From Sphingobacteriaceae bacterium GW460-11-11-14-LB5 (GTDB lineage Bacteria > Bacteroidota > Bacteroidia > Sphingobacteriales > Sphingobacteriaceae): a DNA stretch of 64,000 nucleotides. Positions 35,022 to 45,078 of this stretch are shown here, piece by piece. Position 1 is the stretch's first letter; the number at the start of each line of letters is the position of its first letter. A program made the translations under genes and the position numbers. Below the pieces are notes generated by a model, which saw nothing but the letters and a program-made list of their open reading frames with translations, ran no database searches and was not told the DNA's origin. The stretch covers positions 3,286,001-3,350,000 of the forward strand of contig CP021237.1 of NCBI GenBank assembly GCA_002151545.1, read 5' to 3'.

Positions 35022-36755
35022 TTACCAACCAGGATTTTGAAACAGCTTATCTGAAATATTGACCTGGATTGCCGGAATTGGCAGCAGGTTCATTTTTGGT
35101 TCTATAAATACCGAAATAGGTTTTGGGATGTTAATCTTCTCGTAAGAATAGGTTCCATTTGCATTTTTGATGATCTTCATTCCGGTAAGCACAGTTGCAT
35201 ATGTACTCGCTCCAACCTTCCATCTGCGGATATCCCAGAAACGGTGATCTTCGTAAGCCAGTTCAATCCTACGCTCGTCTCTGATGTATTTGCGCATTTG
35301 TTCCTGATTTAACCCTGTAGGGAGATTTGCAGGTAAAAGTCCCGCCCGCTCTCTAATCTGACGCATCGGCTCATAAGCATCGGTCGTTTGTCCAGCTTCA
35401 TTTAATGCCTCTGCATAATTCAACAGCACTTCAGCATACCTTAAAAAAGGAAAAAAGTGCTGTGTTCCTCCAGTTGAACCAGTTACATCTTCGCTCATCA
35501 TTTTCCGGTTATAGTAACCTGTTTCTGTTCCGGGAGTGATATAAGGTATGCTCAGCCCATCATTAGGTGCATTAAAATAAGTAAATACCGGTTGTTTGGT
35601 ATTGGTTGATGGATTTAACCACGATGCACCGTTATAGATAATGGAACGATAGAATCTCGGATCGCGGTTTACATAAGGATTCTGTGGATCATAACCTGAG
35701 CCGGGTGCATTGATCGGCATCCCGTTACGCATCGGATAAGTGTCTACATAATCTCCGTTGGGCGCATTATGATATGCGCCACCCCTGCTTGCCGGAAGAT
35801 GTGAGTTTTCATAAGTGCGGTTACTTCCCGCCAGTCTGGCAAAAATCATCTCTTTATTTACCCTGAGCAGGAATACATTGTAGAAACCCTCTGCGGTGCT
35901 GTTATTTCCGCCGTCGCCCTGTAAAAGGCTATAATAATTCAGGTCAATAACCGCTTTCGCAGCAGCAGCGGCTTTTGTCCATCGCTGTTTATCTTCAGTT
36001 GGGTATCCAAAAACAGGGTTAGCATTTGCAGCACCCCCATTAAATAAAGGACTTGCCGCAAATAACAGCACCCGGGCTTTTAGTGCCAGGCAAGCACCCT
36101 TTGTAATACGGCCATGGTTATAACCCTCTGTTCCAGTATATTCCATTGGCAGATCAGCTGACGCACTTTCCAGGTCCTTAACCACATAATTCACACATTC
36201 TTCGTAACTGTTTCGCGGCAGATTAAAATCATCATCTAATGTAAGTACCCGATCAACCAAAGGAATTCCGGCATAATGTTTCATCAATAAATGATAATAC
36301 CAGGCCCTTAGAAAACGAGCTTCGGCTTTCATCCTTTTCTTTAGCGCTGAAGATAATGGCGATTCATCTACCCTGCTGATAAAAAGATTGGCCTTTCTGA
36401 TCGATTTATAGGTATTCTTCCATATATTATTAAAAGGATCGGGTAAAGAACTAGGGCTATAGTTTCCTTGCTGAAAAGCTGCTGCAGGCGACACATTTGT
36501 CGTTGTCCAGCGCTCGTCAGACTCATCGCTAAACTCCGACAAAGAGTTAGAGGTGTTGATGCGTGTGGTCATGCTTTCCGGCCCCAGATCGGCATAAATA
36601 CTGGTTAATATCTGTATGGTACGAACACTATCGGTCCATACGTCTTTATCGAAGATATCAGTCTGGGTATCACCTGTTAATACGCCGTCCTTTTTACAGC
36701 TAAACAGGGCACTTACGGCCAATATTAGTAATGCAATATGTTTTAGTAATTTCAT
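35022..36755 (-). CDS. susD: SusD/RagB family lipoprotein, pair 2
   Basis: A 577-residue surface lipoprotein (lipobox ALFSC). Typical SusD landmarks: YHLLMKHYAGIPLVDRVLTLDDDFNLPRNSYEECVNYVV, ACLALKARVLLFAASPLFNGG, FFPFLRYAEVLLNYAEALNEAGQTTDAYEPMRQIRERAGL (quoted in parts about residues 430-480), and RRIELAYEDHRFWDIRRWK, with the C-terminal LFQNPGW. It captures oligosaccharides over the SusC channel. It starts 5 nt after the SusC gene stop. Second of two SusCD pairs in the operator-C operon. Confidence 0.93.
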   Translation of the reverse strand: MKLLKHIALLILAVSALFSCKKDGVLTGDTQTDIFDKDVWTDSVRTIQILTSIYADLGPESMTTRINTSNSLSEFSDESDERWTTTNVSPAAAFQQGNYSPSSLPDPFNNIWKNTYKSIRKANLFISRVDESPLSSALKKRMKAEARFLRAWYYHLLMKHYAGIPLVDRVLTLDDDFNLPRNSYEECVNYVVKDLESASADLPMEYTGTEGYNHGRITKGACLALKARVLLFAASPLFNGGAANANPVFGYPTEDKQRWTKAAAAAKAVIDLNYYSLLQGDGGNNSTAEGFYNVFLLRVNKEMIFARLAGSNRTYENSHLPASRGGAYHNAPNGDYVDTYPMRNGMPINAPGSGYDPQNPYVNRDPRFYRSIIYNGASWLNPSTNTKQPVFTYFNAPNDGLSIPYITPGTETGYYNRKMMSEDVTGSTGGTQHFFPFLRYAEVLLNYAEALNEAGQTTDAYEPMRQIRERAGLLPANLPTGLNQEQMRKYIRDERRIELAYEDHRFWDIRRWKVGASTYATVLTGMKIIKNANGTYSYEKINIPKPISVFIEPKMNLLPIPAIQVNISDKLFQNPGW

Positions 36756-36760
36756 GACAC

Positions 36761-39700
36761 TTAAAAATTAAGGTTTAACCCAAGACTATAAATTTTCTGT
36801 TGAGGATAATTTTCGCCCCGGCCGCTTGGCGACTCGGGATCAAGGATCTTAAGCTTGTCCCAGGTAAGCAGGTTTGATCCGTTAGCATAGATACGAAGGC
36901 TACCTACTCCTATTCGTTTCAGGACTGAAGGCGTTAACTGGTAGCCAATCTCCAAATTCTTTAAACGGAGATAATTACCTGAGCGCTGCCAGAACGTAGA
37001 TGTTGTTGGCCTGTTGTTGGCACCACCACCGGCAAGATGCAGTTTTGGATAGGTTGCATTGGCTGCATTCTCAGGTGTCCATCTTCCCAGGTGGAACTCC
37101 TGAAAATTTCCGATATTTTCATAAATCAGCTCATCTGTAGGCCTAACACTGTTGTTTACAGCTCCCTGAAGCAAAAAGCTAAAATCGAAACCCTTATAGT
37201 TTAGTCCTGCAGACAGTCCAAAAGTAGTATTGGGTACAACCGGGAAACCAATAGGGCCCTTGTCATCGTCATTTATAATTCCATCACCATTCAGATCGGC
37301 ATACTTCAAATCACCCACCTGCGGTTTAAAAGCGGTACCAGGACTGTTAGCAACATCTTCCGGGCTCTGATAGAACCCGATCCACTGCCAGCCAAAGGGC
37401 TGCCCTACTGGCTGTCCGGTAAGTTGTAGCCAGGGATATTTTTTACGTTCCTCATCACGCTCCAGCACTTTGTTTTTCGCTATTGCAATGTTTCCTTTTA
37501 CAAAATAACCCAGTTTGTGATCCCTGTTGGTATAACCGATCTCCAGCTCCATTCCCTTATTACTTACTTTGCCCATGTTTACCTCAGGCAGGGTAATCCC
37601 CACCACATCTCCTACAGTGGTCCTTGTGGTAATAATATTGTACCTGAAATTATCGAAGTAATCGAAGGTGATATTTACTTTAGATTTAAACAATTGTGCA
37701 TCAAAGCCGATATTGGCCTTTCTTTCCTTTTCCCAGGTCAGCTTGTCGTTACCGAGTTTTCCTTCGGCCAGTCCGTTGTAGGTGGTATTCGAATCACCGA
37801 ACTGGTAAGTGCCCGTAGGCACATAAGTACTCAGGTAGGCATATGTGGTGAGGTCAAGGCCAACATTGTCGTTTCCAACAATTCCGTAAGAACCCCTGAT
37901 TTTAAAATAGTTTAAGAATTTAAGGTTATTCTTCACAAAAGATTCTTCAGATACCACCCAACCTGCAGAGGCGGCCGGGAAGACACCAAAGCGGTTGGTA
38001 TTGTTAAATTGGTTTGACCCGGTATAACCAAGGTTAAATTCGACCAGGTAACGTCCCGCATAATTGTAGGTGGCTCTTCCAACCCAGCCCAGGTAACTAA
38101 TTTTACGGGATGGATCGGGAACTCCGCTACCATTGACATATACCCTTGTATTTTGGTTATAAAGCGCCAGAACCGTTAAATTGTGTTTTCCGAACTGGTT
38201 TGCATAATTAAGAGATGCTTCGAGATTGGTAGCCGTTCTCGGAGCAAGGTTATTTGTACCTACCTGATAAGGCCTTAAAACATTGTTAGCCGTATTGAAC
38301 AGACTATAGGTGTTGTTAGTTGGGTTATACCTGTAGGTTGGATAACCACTTCTGAACAGGTCCTTTTCTGAAAACTGGGTATTGTTAAAAGCAAATGCAC
38401 CTTTAGCAGATAAACCTTTCAACAAAAAGTCGAGTTTATGTGTGGCTGTTAAATTAGAGGTCAGTACGGTGTTGTAAGTCCTGTCGTAACCAGCCAATGT
38501 TAACTGCGCTACCATGTTAGGATGTTGATTGCTTTGAGGCGGTGCGGCATAGGAACCATCGGGATTGTAAACCGGGAATGAATAAGGTGCAAAGCCTAAA
38601 CGGAGCAACTGGTTAAATACTGAACGTCCTGCTTCGTTGGGATGCGGCTGATTGACGTTTTCCAGCCTTGAAGACAGATCGAGGCCAATATCCAGGTTAT
38701 TGTTTACCTTAATATCTACATTCGACCTGAAATTATAACGTTTTAAATAATAGGTGTTGTCGGTTTCACTTTCCTTAAAGTTTTTAAACAGTCCATTCTG
38801 GTTCATCATTCCGGCCGAAACAAAATACTTTACATTTTCGGTACCGCCAGAAACGTTGGCATTAAACTGTGTTTGCAATGAGCTAGGCCTCATCACTTCG
38901 TCATACCAGCTCACATTAGGGTAAACGGAAGGATTTGTACCTAAACGAAATTCTTCGAGCTGGCTATCGGAATATGGAAAATTAGCCGCCTGCCCGTCAT
39001 TTACGTAACTTTCTTTTAATAACAGCAGTGAGTTATAGGCATCCAATAATTTCGGCAAGCGGGTTGACTGCTGAATTCCCGTTTGGTTACTGATGGAAAC
39101 CTTTGCTTCTCCCGTCTGGCCACGTCTTGTTGTCACGATGATTACACCATTTGCCCCGCGTATCCCATAAACCGCTGTAGCCGAAGCATCTTTCAAAATA
39201 GAAATATTCTCTACTTCGTTCATATCGATCTGGCCAATATTATCCTGTTGTACACCGTCTACAATCAATAAAGGTCCCGTTCCTGAGCGGTAGGTACTGA
39301 TCCCCCTGATCTGTATGGCGGCCTCGTCTTTGCCGGGCTGTCCGCTATTCTGCTGCGCAAAAAGACCCGGTAAACGGCCAGACAGGGCATTGGTAAGATT
39401 TGCCACCGGACTCTGTTTAAGTTCCTTTCCACTTACACTGGCAATTGATCCTGTTAATGTCGCTTTTTTCTGTGTTCCAAAACCAATCACCACCACATCA
39501 TTCAATCCTTCTACACTTTCTTCCATTTGTACATTATATACGTTTTTGGATTGCAACTTCTCTGATCTTGTCCTGTAACCTACCCCGCTGAATACTAACG
39601 TTCCATTCGCAGGCGCGTTCTGAATCACGTAAAGGCCCTTATTGTCTGTTGTACTTCCAATAGCAGTACCTTCTACTTTAACATTTATTCCCGGAAGCCC

Positions 39701-39799
39701 CCCGGCACCATCGGTTACCCGACCATTTATTGTTCTGGTTTGGGCAAAGCCAAACAGTACACTCAGTGTACAAACCAGCATTATATATATCTTCTTCAT
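36761..39799 (-). CDS. susC: SusC/RagA family TonB-dependent receptor, pair 2
   Basis: A 1012-residue receptor: signal peptide to about residue 19 (LFGFAQ), carboxypeptidase-like domain (about 22-90, RTINGRVTDGAGGLPGINVKVEG), canonical segment VVVIGFGTQKKATLTGSIASVSG near residue 100, plug (LLIVDGVQQDNIGQIDMNEVENISILKDASATAVYGIRGANG, seen in parts) and a large barrel ending KIYSLGLNLNF. Standard SusC features, including a complete ATAVYG region, distinguish it from the more diverged partner at 41469. Co-operonic with the SusD directly downstream. Confidence 0.95.
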   Translation of the reverse strand: MKKIYIMLVCTLSVLFGFAQTRTINGRVTDGAGGLPGINVKVEGTAIGSTTDNKGLYVIQNAPANGTLVFSGVGYRTRSEKLQSKNVYNVQMEESVEGLNDVVVIGFGTQKKATLTGSIASVSGKELKQSPVANLTNALSGRLPGLFAQQNSGQPGKDEAAIQIRGISTYRSGTGPLLIVDGVQQDNIGQIDMNEVENISILKDASATAVYGIRGANGVIIVTTRRGQTGEAKVSISNQTGIQQSTRLPKLLDAYNSLLLLKESYVNDGQAANFPYSDSQLEEFRLGTNPSVYPNVSWYDEVMRPSSLQTQFNANVSGGTENVKYFVSAGMMNQNGLFKNFKESETDNTYYLKRYNFRSNVDIKVNNNLDIGLDLSSRLENVNQPHPNEAGRSVFNQLLRLGFAPYSFPVYNPDGSYAAPPQSNQHPNMVAQLTLAGYDRTYNTVLTSNLTATHKLDFLLKGLSAKGAFAFNNTQFSEKDLFRSGYPTYRYNPTNNTYSLFNTANNVLRPYQVGTNNLAPRTATNLEASLNYANQFGKHNLTVLALYNQNTRVYVNGSGVPDPSRKISYLGWVGRATYNYAGRYLVEFNLGYTGSNQFNNTNRFGVFPAASAGWVVSEESFVKNNLKFLNYFKIRGSYGIVGNDNVGLDLTTYAYLSTYVPTGTYQFGDSNTTYNGLAEGKLGNDKLTWEKERKANIGFDAQLFKSKVNITFDYFDNFRYNIITTRTTVGDVVGITLPEVNMGKVSNKGMELEIGYTNRDHKLGYFVKGNIAIAKNKVLERDEERKKYPWLQLTGQPVGQPFGWQWIGFYQSPEDVANSPGTAFKPQVGDLKYADLNGDGIINDDDKGPIGFPVVPNTTFGLSAGLNYKGFDFSFLLQGAVNNSVRPTDELIYENIGNFQEFHLGRWTPENAANATYPKLHLAGGGANNRPTTSTFWQRSGNYLRLKNLEIGYQLTPSVLKRIGVGSLRIYANGSNLLTWDKLKILDPESPSGRGENYPQQKIYSLGLNLNF

Positions 39800-39829
39800 T
39801 ATATCGTAAATAGTAATTTGTAAGCCCGC

Positions 39830-41464
39830 TTAATTCCAGCCCGGATTTTGAACCAGGGCGCTGTTTTTCTGTATTTCCAGATAAGGCACCGGATACAGGT
39901 ACATTTTAGCCGCATCAAATGTGACCGTTTGCACCACAACATTCGGGTCGTAGGTGAATGTTTTGTCGGCATTTTGGATAATCTTCATCCCTTTTAAGGA
40001 GCCGTTTAAAACATTTTCTGCAATTTTCCATCTGCGGATATCCCAGAAACGGTGTTCTTCGAATGCCAGCTCAATGCGTCGCTCGTTTCGGATGATTGCC
40101 CTCATTTGTGCTTTATCTAATGAGCCCTGCGCAAAAACCCCGGTGCTGCCGCCTCTTTTTCTGAGGTCGTTAATTACTTTGTAAACAGAGGCATCAGGTG
40201 CAGCTAATACTTCATTTTGAGCCTCCGCATAATTGAGGAGGATTTCGGCATATCTGAAAATGGGGAAATTATGGGTGGCGCTTGAAAAACCTGTTGCAGA
40301 GCCACTAGTGATCATAAATTTGCGCATGTAATAGCCTGTTTTTGTACCCATGCCAATACCAATCCGCGTATTGTTCTTACCTCCTACAAAGGTTTCTACA
40401 GGGCTACCCAGCCATGAAAAGCCATTGTGAAATATGGTCAGATAAAAGCGTGGATCACGGTCTTTATAAGGATCTGCAGCGTTATATCCCGAACCTGCTT
40501 CACCTATAGCCTTACCATTCAACATCGGAAAGGCATCTACAAGATTCTGCGTTGGGTCGGTGATTCCCTGCCCCGCCCTTTTATAACCCGGCGGCTCGTT
40601 AAGGCTTTCGATACTGGTATTATCTGCCTGCTGGTAGGCCAATATAAATTCTTTGTTGCTCCGTGTAGTGAACATGGTTCCAAAGTTGGCTTCGAGCGAA
40701 TAGCTGTTTAGTTTAATCAGGTCGTCGGCCGCTTTTGCCGCTGCCTGCCATTTAACCACATCATTTGAAGGATTGTACAGTGGGCTGGCTTCATACAAAA
40801 GCAAGCGCGATTTAAGTGCCAGTACCACACCTTTAGAAAGCCTGCCCACCTCACCTGCTGTAAGCGTTGCCGGCAATTTATCTTTCAGGAATTCACATTC
40901 TGCCAGGATATAATCTACACATTCAGCCCTGGTATTCCTTGGAAGCTGAAGGTTGTCGTTCAAAACAAAAACTTTATCGCCAATCAATGGAACACCGCCC
41001 CATCTTTTTACCAGCTCGAAATAAAAAATGATCCGCAAAGCCCTTGCCTGAAAACGAAGTGCATCTTTTTTCACATCAGGAATGCCTGAGGTGCCAATGT
41101 TTGCCAGTAAAATATTCACTCTTCTTATTGCCATATAAGATGTGACCCAGGGGTTTTCCGGCAGATCTGAAGGCCCCCATTGTCCGGTCTTAAACTTATC
41201 TACAGCAGTCACAGAAATATCTCCGCTCAATGCATCATCAGTTCCGGCATCCAACAGGTTATTACCTATGCGGTTAAAGCCATTGGGTAGCTGCGCATAT
41301 ATTCCCGCCAAATATTCATCAATCAATATGCCTTCTCTATCCTTAGGATTAAAGATATCACTAAGGTCGGTACGTTCTACAGGAAGCTGCGTAAACACAT
41401 CCTTTTCACAGGAGGAGATAAACACGGCAAACAATACCACGATTAATATTTTATATAATTTCAT
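39830..41464 (-). CDS. susD: SusD/RagB family lipoprotein, pair 1
   Basis: A 544-residue lipoprotein (lipobox FISSC, Cys at 19). SusD landmarks: IIFYFELVKRWGGVPLIGDKVFVLNDNLQLPRNTRAECVDYIL, LALKSRLLLYEASPLYNPS, FPIFRYAEILLNYAEAQNEVL and RRIELAFEEHRFWDIRRWK, ending LVQNPGWN. It differs clearly from the pair-2 SusD in the ligand-facing loops, so the two pairs probably bind different glycans. It follows SusC pair 1 by 4 nt and precedes SusC pair 2 by 30 nt. Confidence 0.93.
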   Translation of the reverse strand: MKLYKILIVVLFAVFISSCEKDVFTQLPVERTDLSDIFNPKDREGILIDEYLAGIYAQLPNGFNRIGNNLLDAGTDDALSGDISVTAVDKFKTGQWGPSDLPENPWVTSYMAIRRVNILLANIGTSGIPDVKKDALRFQARALRIIFYFELVKRWGGVPLIGDKVFVLNDNLQLPRNTRAECVDYILAECEFLKDKLPATLTAGEVGRLSKGVVLALKSRLLLYEASPLYNPSNDVVKWQAAAKAADDLIKLNSYSLEANFGTMFTTRSNKEFILAYQQADNTSIESLNEPPGYKRAGQGITDPTQNLVDAFPMLNGKAIGEAGSGYNAADPYKDRDPRFYLTIFHNGFSWLGSPVETFVGGKNNTRIGIGMGTKTGYYMRKFMITSGSATGFSSATHNFPIFRYAEILLNYAEAQNEVLAAPDASVYKVINDLRKRGGSTGVFAQGSLDKAQMRAIIRNERRIELAFEEHRFWDIRRWKIAENVLNGSLKGMKIIQNADKTFTYDPNVVVQTVTFDAAKMYLYPVPYLEIQKNSALVQNPGWN

Positions 41465-41468
41465 ATGT

Positions 41469-44441
41469 TTAAAATTTAGCGGTTAAACCAATGTTATAGC
41501 TCTTGTAAAGCGGATAGCTGCTGAAGAGCGACTCCGGATCGAGGTCTTTAAGCTTCGTAATGGTAAGCAGGTTGAAGGCCGAAGTGAACAGCCTTAAATT
41601 TCCCAGCCCTATTTTGCGCGTTACCGAAGAAGGCAGGGTATAACCGAGCTGTATATTTTTAAGTCTCAGGTAATTGCCATCCCTGATCCAGTAAGTTGAA
41701 GTTCTGTGATTATTGGTGTTGGTACCAAAGCTTAAACGCGGATAATCTGCAGCAGTATTGGTGGGTGTCCAGCGATTTAAGTGATGCTCCTGAACATTCC
41801 CATTCTCCTGGAATTCCCATGCATTGTTTCCTGTAAAATAAAAGTCTTTCCCGGCAACGCCCTGCACTAAAGCAGAAAAATCAAATTGTTTATACCTCAG
41901 GCCAATAGAACCGGCGTAATAAACCGGCATACCTTTTTTTCCAATCGCGGTCACATCATCTTCATTGACTACCCCATCTGCATTTTGATCCACATAGCGG
42001 ATATCTCCAGGTTTAAGCACCGTTGAAAACTGTTTGGGACTCTGGTCAATTTCGGCCTGGTTTTGGAAAAGTCCTGAAGCAACCAAGCCAAAAGCCTGGC
42101 CTATCTGCTGACCTGTACGTTGCTGGTAGGCGTATTTTCTGACCAGTTCATCTGTAAAAACTACTTTGCTGTTGGCCGCCTGAAGATTTCCACTCAAACT
42201 TAATTCCACCGCTCCGATCCTTTTTTGGTAATCTAATCCCAGCTCAATACCATTATAGTTATAAACGCCTAAATTTTCTAAAGGATAAACGGCTCCCAGT
42301 AATGGGTTTGACTGACCTCTTTGCTGCAGTACGTCATAGCGGTACTGCCTGAAATATTCAAGACTTATCCCCAAACTGTTCTTTAAAAGCCTTGCATCAA
42401 TGCCCGCACTGTATACCCTTGTTTTTTCCCAGGTAATGGAAGGATTTCCTAAAGAGGCCTCATTCCAGCCTGCCATTCCCGTAGCTGTACTCCCGAAATA
42501 ATAAGCATTACTTCCTGTGGTGTAGTAGGGCTGAAAAGCAAAATTTGAAGTCCTGTCAAAACCAAGCACACCGGCTGACGCTTTTAACTTTAACTGATCA
42601 AAAATATCGCCCTTAATAAAACTTTCTTTACTAAGATCATAACCTACAGAAAGGGCAGGAAATGTTCCGTACCTCTTATTAACAGGATATTGTTCGGTTC
42701 CCTGGTGGCTTACCGTCATGTCAGCAAATAACTTTCCATCATAGTTGTATGACGCTGTTGCAACAAGCCCCTGATAGGCGTGGGTGAGTGAAAGACCAAC
42801 ATCATACTGGTCCCAGATATACCTTAATGAAGCATCAATATGATGTTTTAAAAAGCTACGGTTATACTTTAAGCCTGCATCATAATTCAAGCGTCTTGCA
42901 AAACTGTTTCCGTACGAATTTGCATTGGCATAACTGGCGTTGGTGCCAAACTGCAAATAACTTTCAGCCTGGGTAACCGGATCAATAACGGGTTGAAAAA
43001 CAGCGAAATTAGATCTGCTCCTCGAGATAATGTTGCTATAATAAGAGGTGTAGTGTATAGCACCTGTTAAAGAAAGACCGCTGGTAATGAAATTAAGTTT
43101 ACGGTTCAGGCTGGCATCGACTAACAAGGTGCGTCGGTTATCTCTGTTGTAACCGGTTTGATAAAGCTGACCGTAAATATTTTTTACATAAAGTGAATTT
43201 CCAGCTAGCGAACCGTCCTTATTAAAAACAGGATATGCATTTGAAGGGGTTTGCCTGATCTGGTCCAGTATGGCATCCGTTCCGGCACCAGGACTATTCA
43301 CCTGTTCGTATTTTCCCGACAAGCCTAAAGCTATGCTTAAATTCTTGTCGATATCAACATCAACATTTGACCGGAAATTGTAACGGTTAACCGTATTGTT
43401 AGTATTCAGGTCATTCGTTCCATCCCTAAAAATCCCTCCCTGGTTCTGATTCTCCAGTGCTACAAAATACCTGGCAGCAGGCCCGCCACCCTGAACATTC
43501 AGGTTAAACCGATTGAAACTATAACGGGGTTTAAGTGCGGTATCATACCAGTTTACATTTGGGTACTGATATAGATTGGTACCGTTCTTATAACCTTCCA
43601 AATCTGCAGGACTGTAGATCTGAGGGCGTCCGTCATTGGCTGATGCTTCGTTCGCAAGCAATGCATAATTATACGAATCGAGGTATTTTGGCAGGTTTAT
43701 CGACTCCTGGATTGCGCCTTGTGCTGAAAAACTGATCACCTGTTTAGCATTAAGGCCATGCCTGGTTTGTACCAATACTACACCGTCTGAGCTTCGCATT
43801 CCCATGGCGGCTAGTGAAACCGGATCTTTAAGGACGGTGATGCTTTCTATTTCATTAAAGCTCAGTCCATCCATATCCCTGATCGCACCATCTACCATAA
43901 TTATTGGTGTCCGGCCCCTTAAGCTAAGTGAAGAGCGGTCATTGCCATTTGAGATAGACTGCGTAGTAATCAGCCCGTTCAATCTTCCGCTTAAGGTATT
44001 GCTGATACTTGGCGTAGGAATATCACTCAATTCTTCTCCTTTAACTTTAGCCATTGAACCCGAAAAAGTTGAAGATTTAGGGGTTCCAAATAAAGTATTC
44101 ACCAATTCGCCTGCAGGATCCTCTTGTAGAAATACATCAATGCTTTTTCCCGCCACACGGTGCTCCTGTTTATTGTAGCCGGTTAATTCGAAGATCAGTA
44201 CATCATCGATATCGGCTTCCAGATTATAATAGCCTTTTGCATCAGTAAGTGCATTACCGGCCTTACCTTTAACACTCACTTTAACATCTTTTAAAGGATA
44301 TCCATAACGGTTTTTTACCTGCCCTTTAATTAATTTCTGATGAGAATGGTACTCAGCTCCATCTACTGAAGAAGCGCTGGTTACATTGTACGATAGTGAC
44401 CATACTATCACAATGAAAAATATCAGGTATTTTTTTTTCAT
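41469..44441 (-). CDS. susC: SusC/RagA family TonB-dependent receptor, pair 1 (diverged N-terminus)
   Basis: A 990-residue receptor: signal peptide to about residue 24 (LSYNVTSASS), carboxypeptidase-like domain (KGQVKNRYGYPLKDVKVSVKG), plug (RGRTPIIMVDGAIRDMDGLSFNEIESITVLKDPVS) and barrel ending YNIGLTAKF. The usual VVVGYGxxKK stretch is replaced by VNTLFGTPKSSTFSGSMAKV, and ASATAVYG by PVSLAAMGM, so the plug/TonB-box region departs from the family pattern. First gene of the operator-C unit; the long leader (about 330 nt) precedes it. Confidence 0.93.
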   Translation of the reverse strand: MKKKYLIFFIVIVWSLSYNVTSASSVDGAEYHSHQKLIKGQVKNRYGYPLKDVKVSVKGKAGNALTDAKGYYNLEADIDDVLIFELTGYNKQEHRVAGKSIDVFLQEDPAGELVNTLFGTPKSSTFSGSMAKVKGEELSDIPTPSISNTLSGRLNGLITTQSISNGNDRSSLSLRGRTPIIMVDGAIRDMDGLSFNEIESITVLKDPVSLAAMGMRSSDGVVLVQTRHGLNAKQVISFSAQGAIQESINLPKYLDSYNYALLANEASANDGRPQIYSPADLEGYKNGTNLYQYPNVNWYDTALKPRYSFNRFNLNVQGGGPAARYFVALENQNQGGIFRDGTNDLNTNNTVNRYNFRSNVDVDIDKNLSIALGLSGKYEQVNSPGAGTDAILDQIRQTPSNAYPVFNKDGSLAGNSLYVKNIYGQLYQTGYNRDNRRTLLVDASLNRKLNFITSGLSLTGAIHYTSYYSNIISRSRSNFAVFQPVIDPVTQAESYLQFGTNASYANANSYGNSFARRLNYDAGLKYNRSFLKHHIDASLRYIWDQYDVGLSLTHAYQGLVATASYNYDGKLFADMTVSHQGTEQYPVNKRYGTFPALSVGYDLSKESFIKGDIFDQLKLKASAGVLGFDRTSNFAFQPYYTTGSNAYYFGSTATGMAGWNEASLGNPSITWEKTRVYSAGIDARLLKNSLGISLEYFRQYRYDVLQQRGQSNPLLGAVYPLENLGVYNYNGIELGLDYQKRIGAVELSLSGNLQAANSKVVFTDELVRKYAYQQRTGQQIGQAFGLVASGLFQNQAEIDQSPKQFSTVLKPGDIRYVDQNADGVVNEDDVTAIGKKGMPVYYAGSIGLRYKQFDFSALVQGVAGKDFYFTGNNAWEFQENGNVQEHHLNRWTPTNTAADYPRLSFGTNTNNHRTSTYWIRDGNYLRLKNIQLGYTLPSSVTRKIGLGNLRLFTSAFNLLTITKLKDLDPESLFSSYPLYKSYNIGLTAKF

Positions 44442-44448
44442 GCGCTTA

Positions 44449-44721
44449 CTAAAATTTGATTAATAGGGTTGAAAAAATTCTTTTCATACAATAATTGATG
44501 AGGTCTAAAAAACCGGGACAAAAAGCATCAATGCCAGCGCGAAATTCGATCGGGCGGTTATTTACACCCAGCGCTACTGCGTGATAGGTAGGCCACTTGC
44601 TGCCCCATACTTTAGCAGGATCATTGTTGGGATGTGACAAGCCTGGATGACAGAGACTGCCTTGTTGCTGAAAAATCCCAGGAAGCTCAAAATGTTTACA
44701 TTTCGTAAAAACTTGGTTCAT
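44449..44721 (-). CDS. Uncertain 90-residue leader ORF upstream of SusC
   Basis: An open frame (MNQVFTKCKHFELPGIFQQQ...) lies inside the leader of the SusC operon and ends 8 nt before its start codon. It contains SHPNNDPAKVWGSKWPTYHA and GVNNRPIEFRAGID, which look protein-like, but I recognise no family. It starts inside the leader motif, and codon use cannot be judged by eye. It could be a leader peptide, a decayed gene or chance. Confidence 0.3.
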   Translation of the reverse strand: MNQVFTKCKHFELPGIFQQQGSLCHPGLSHPNNDPAKVWGSKWPTYHAVALGVNNRPIEFRAGIDAFCPGFLDLINYCMKRIFSTLLIKF

Positions 44722-44736
44722 TGGTTTGTTGGTTAG
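44715..44736 (-). promoter_or_regulatory. Conserved 5'-leader motif, copy C
   Basis: Plus strand GGTTCATTGGTTTGTTGGTTAG split into GGTTCAT and GGTTTGTTGGTTAG; 38 nt past the promoter box at 44774. Shares GGTTTnTTGGTTAG with the other copies. Confidence 0.5.
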
Positions 44737-44773
44737 CTGATTTATATTGACCGGTTACCCGGCCTGGTTAGTT

Positions 44774-44842
44774 TGTAAAATTGTTTAATCAACTGAATAT
44801 TATATGGGGAATATCTTAAAGGAATAGTGCGAAAACCTTAAA
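44774..44842 (-). promoter_or_regulatory. PUL operator C with promoter box (unit: SusCD-SusCD-protease-GH43)
   Basis: Half sites GAATATCTTAAA (44809-44820) and GAAAACCTTAAA (44831-44842), period 22 bp. Box on the minus strand ATTAAACAATTTTACA (44774-44789) ends 20 nt from the operator's first base, exactly as at B and D. Confidence 0.82.
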
Positions 44843-45022
44843 TTTTGAGGTGTTTTGAGGCTTTAAGCTATTTTTTCTGCAGAAACCTAGGGGCTATCTT
44901 TAATTTTACCAAAAAGTGTGGCTTAAAACAGATGGATACCTTTATAGCTGTGTAAAGGTTTGTTTATTTAAACGAGTAGATCTTTAAAAAGAGCCCGGCT
45001 AACTTTAAAAATAAGTGCATAA

Positions 45023-45055
45023 AAAAAGAGCGTGCTTTTCAGGCACGCTCTTTTT
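45023..45055. terminator. Terminator of the M60 peptidase gene
   Basis: AAAAAGAGCGTGC (45023-45035) pairs with GCACGCTCTTTTT (45043-45055), loop 7 nt, T-runs on both strands. It lies 23 nt past the M60 stop on the minus strand. Confidence 0.92.
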
Positions 45056-45078
45056 CATTAAAATTAAAAACTAAGGGA

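Larger units (their letters stand above)
44442..45022. other. Leader and regulatory region upstream of SusC pair 1
   Basis: This region carries operator C (44809-44842), the promoter box (44774-44789), the leader motif (44715-44736) and an untranslated leader of about 330 nt in which an uncertain 90-codon ORF is found. From about 44860 to 45022 I see nothing beyond AT-rich DNA before the terminator of the M60 gene. Confidence 0.6.
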
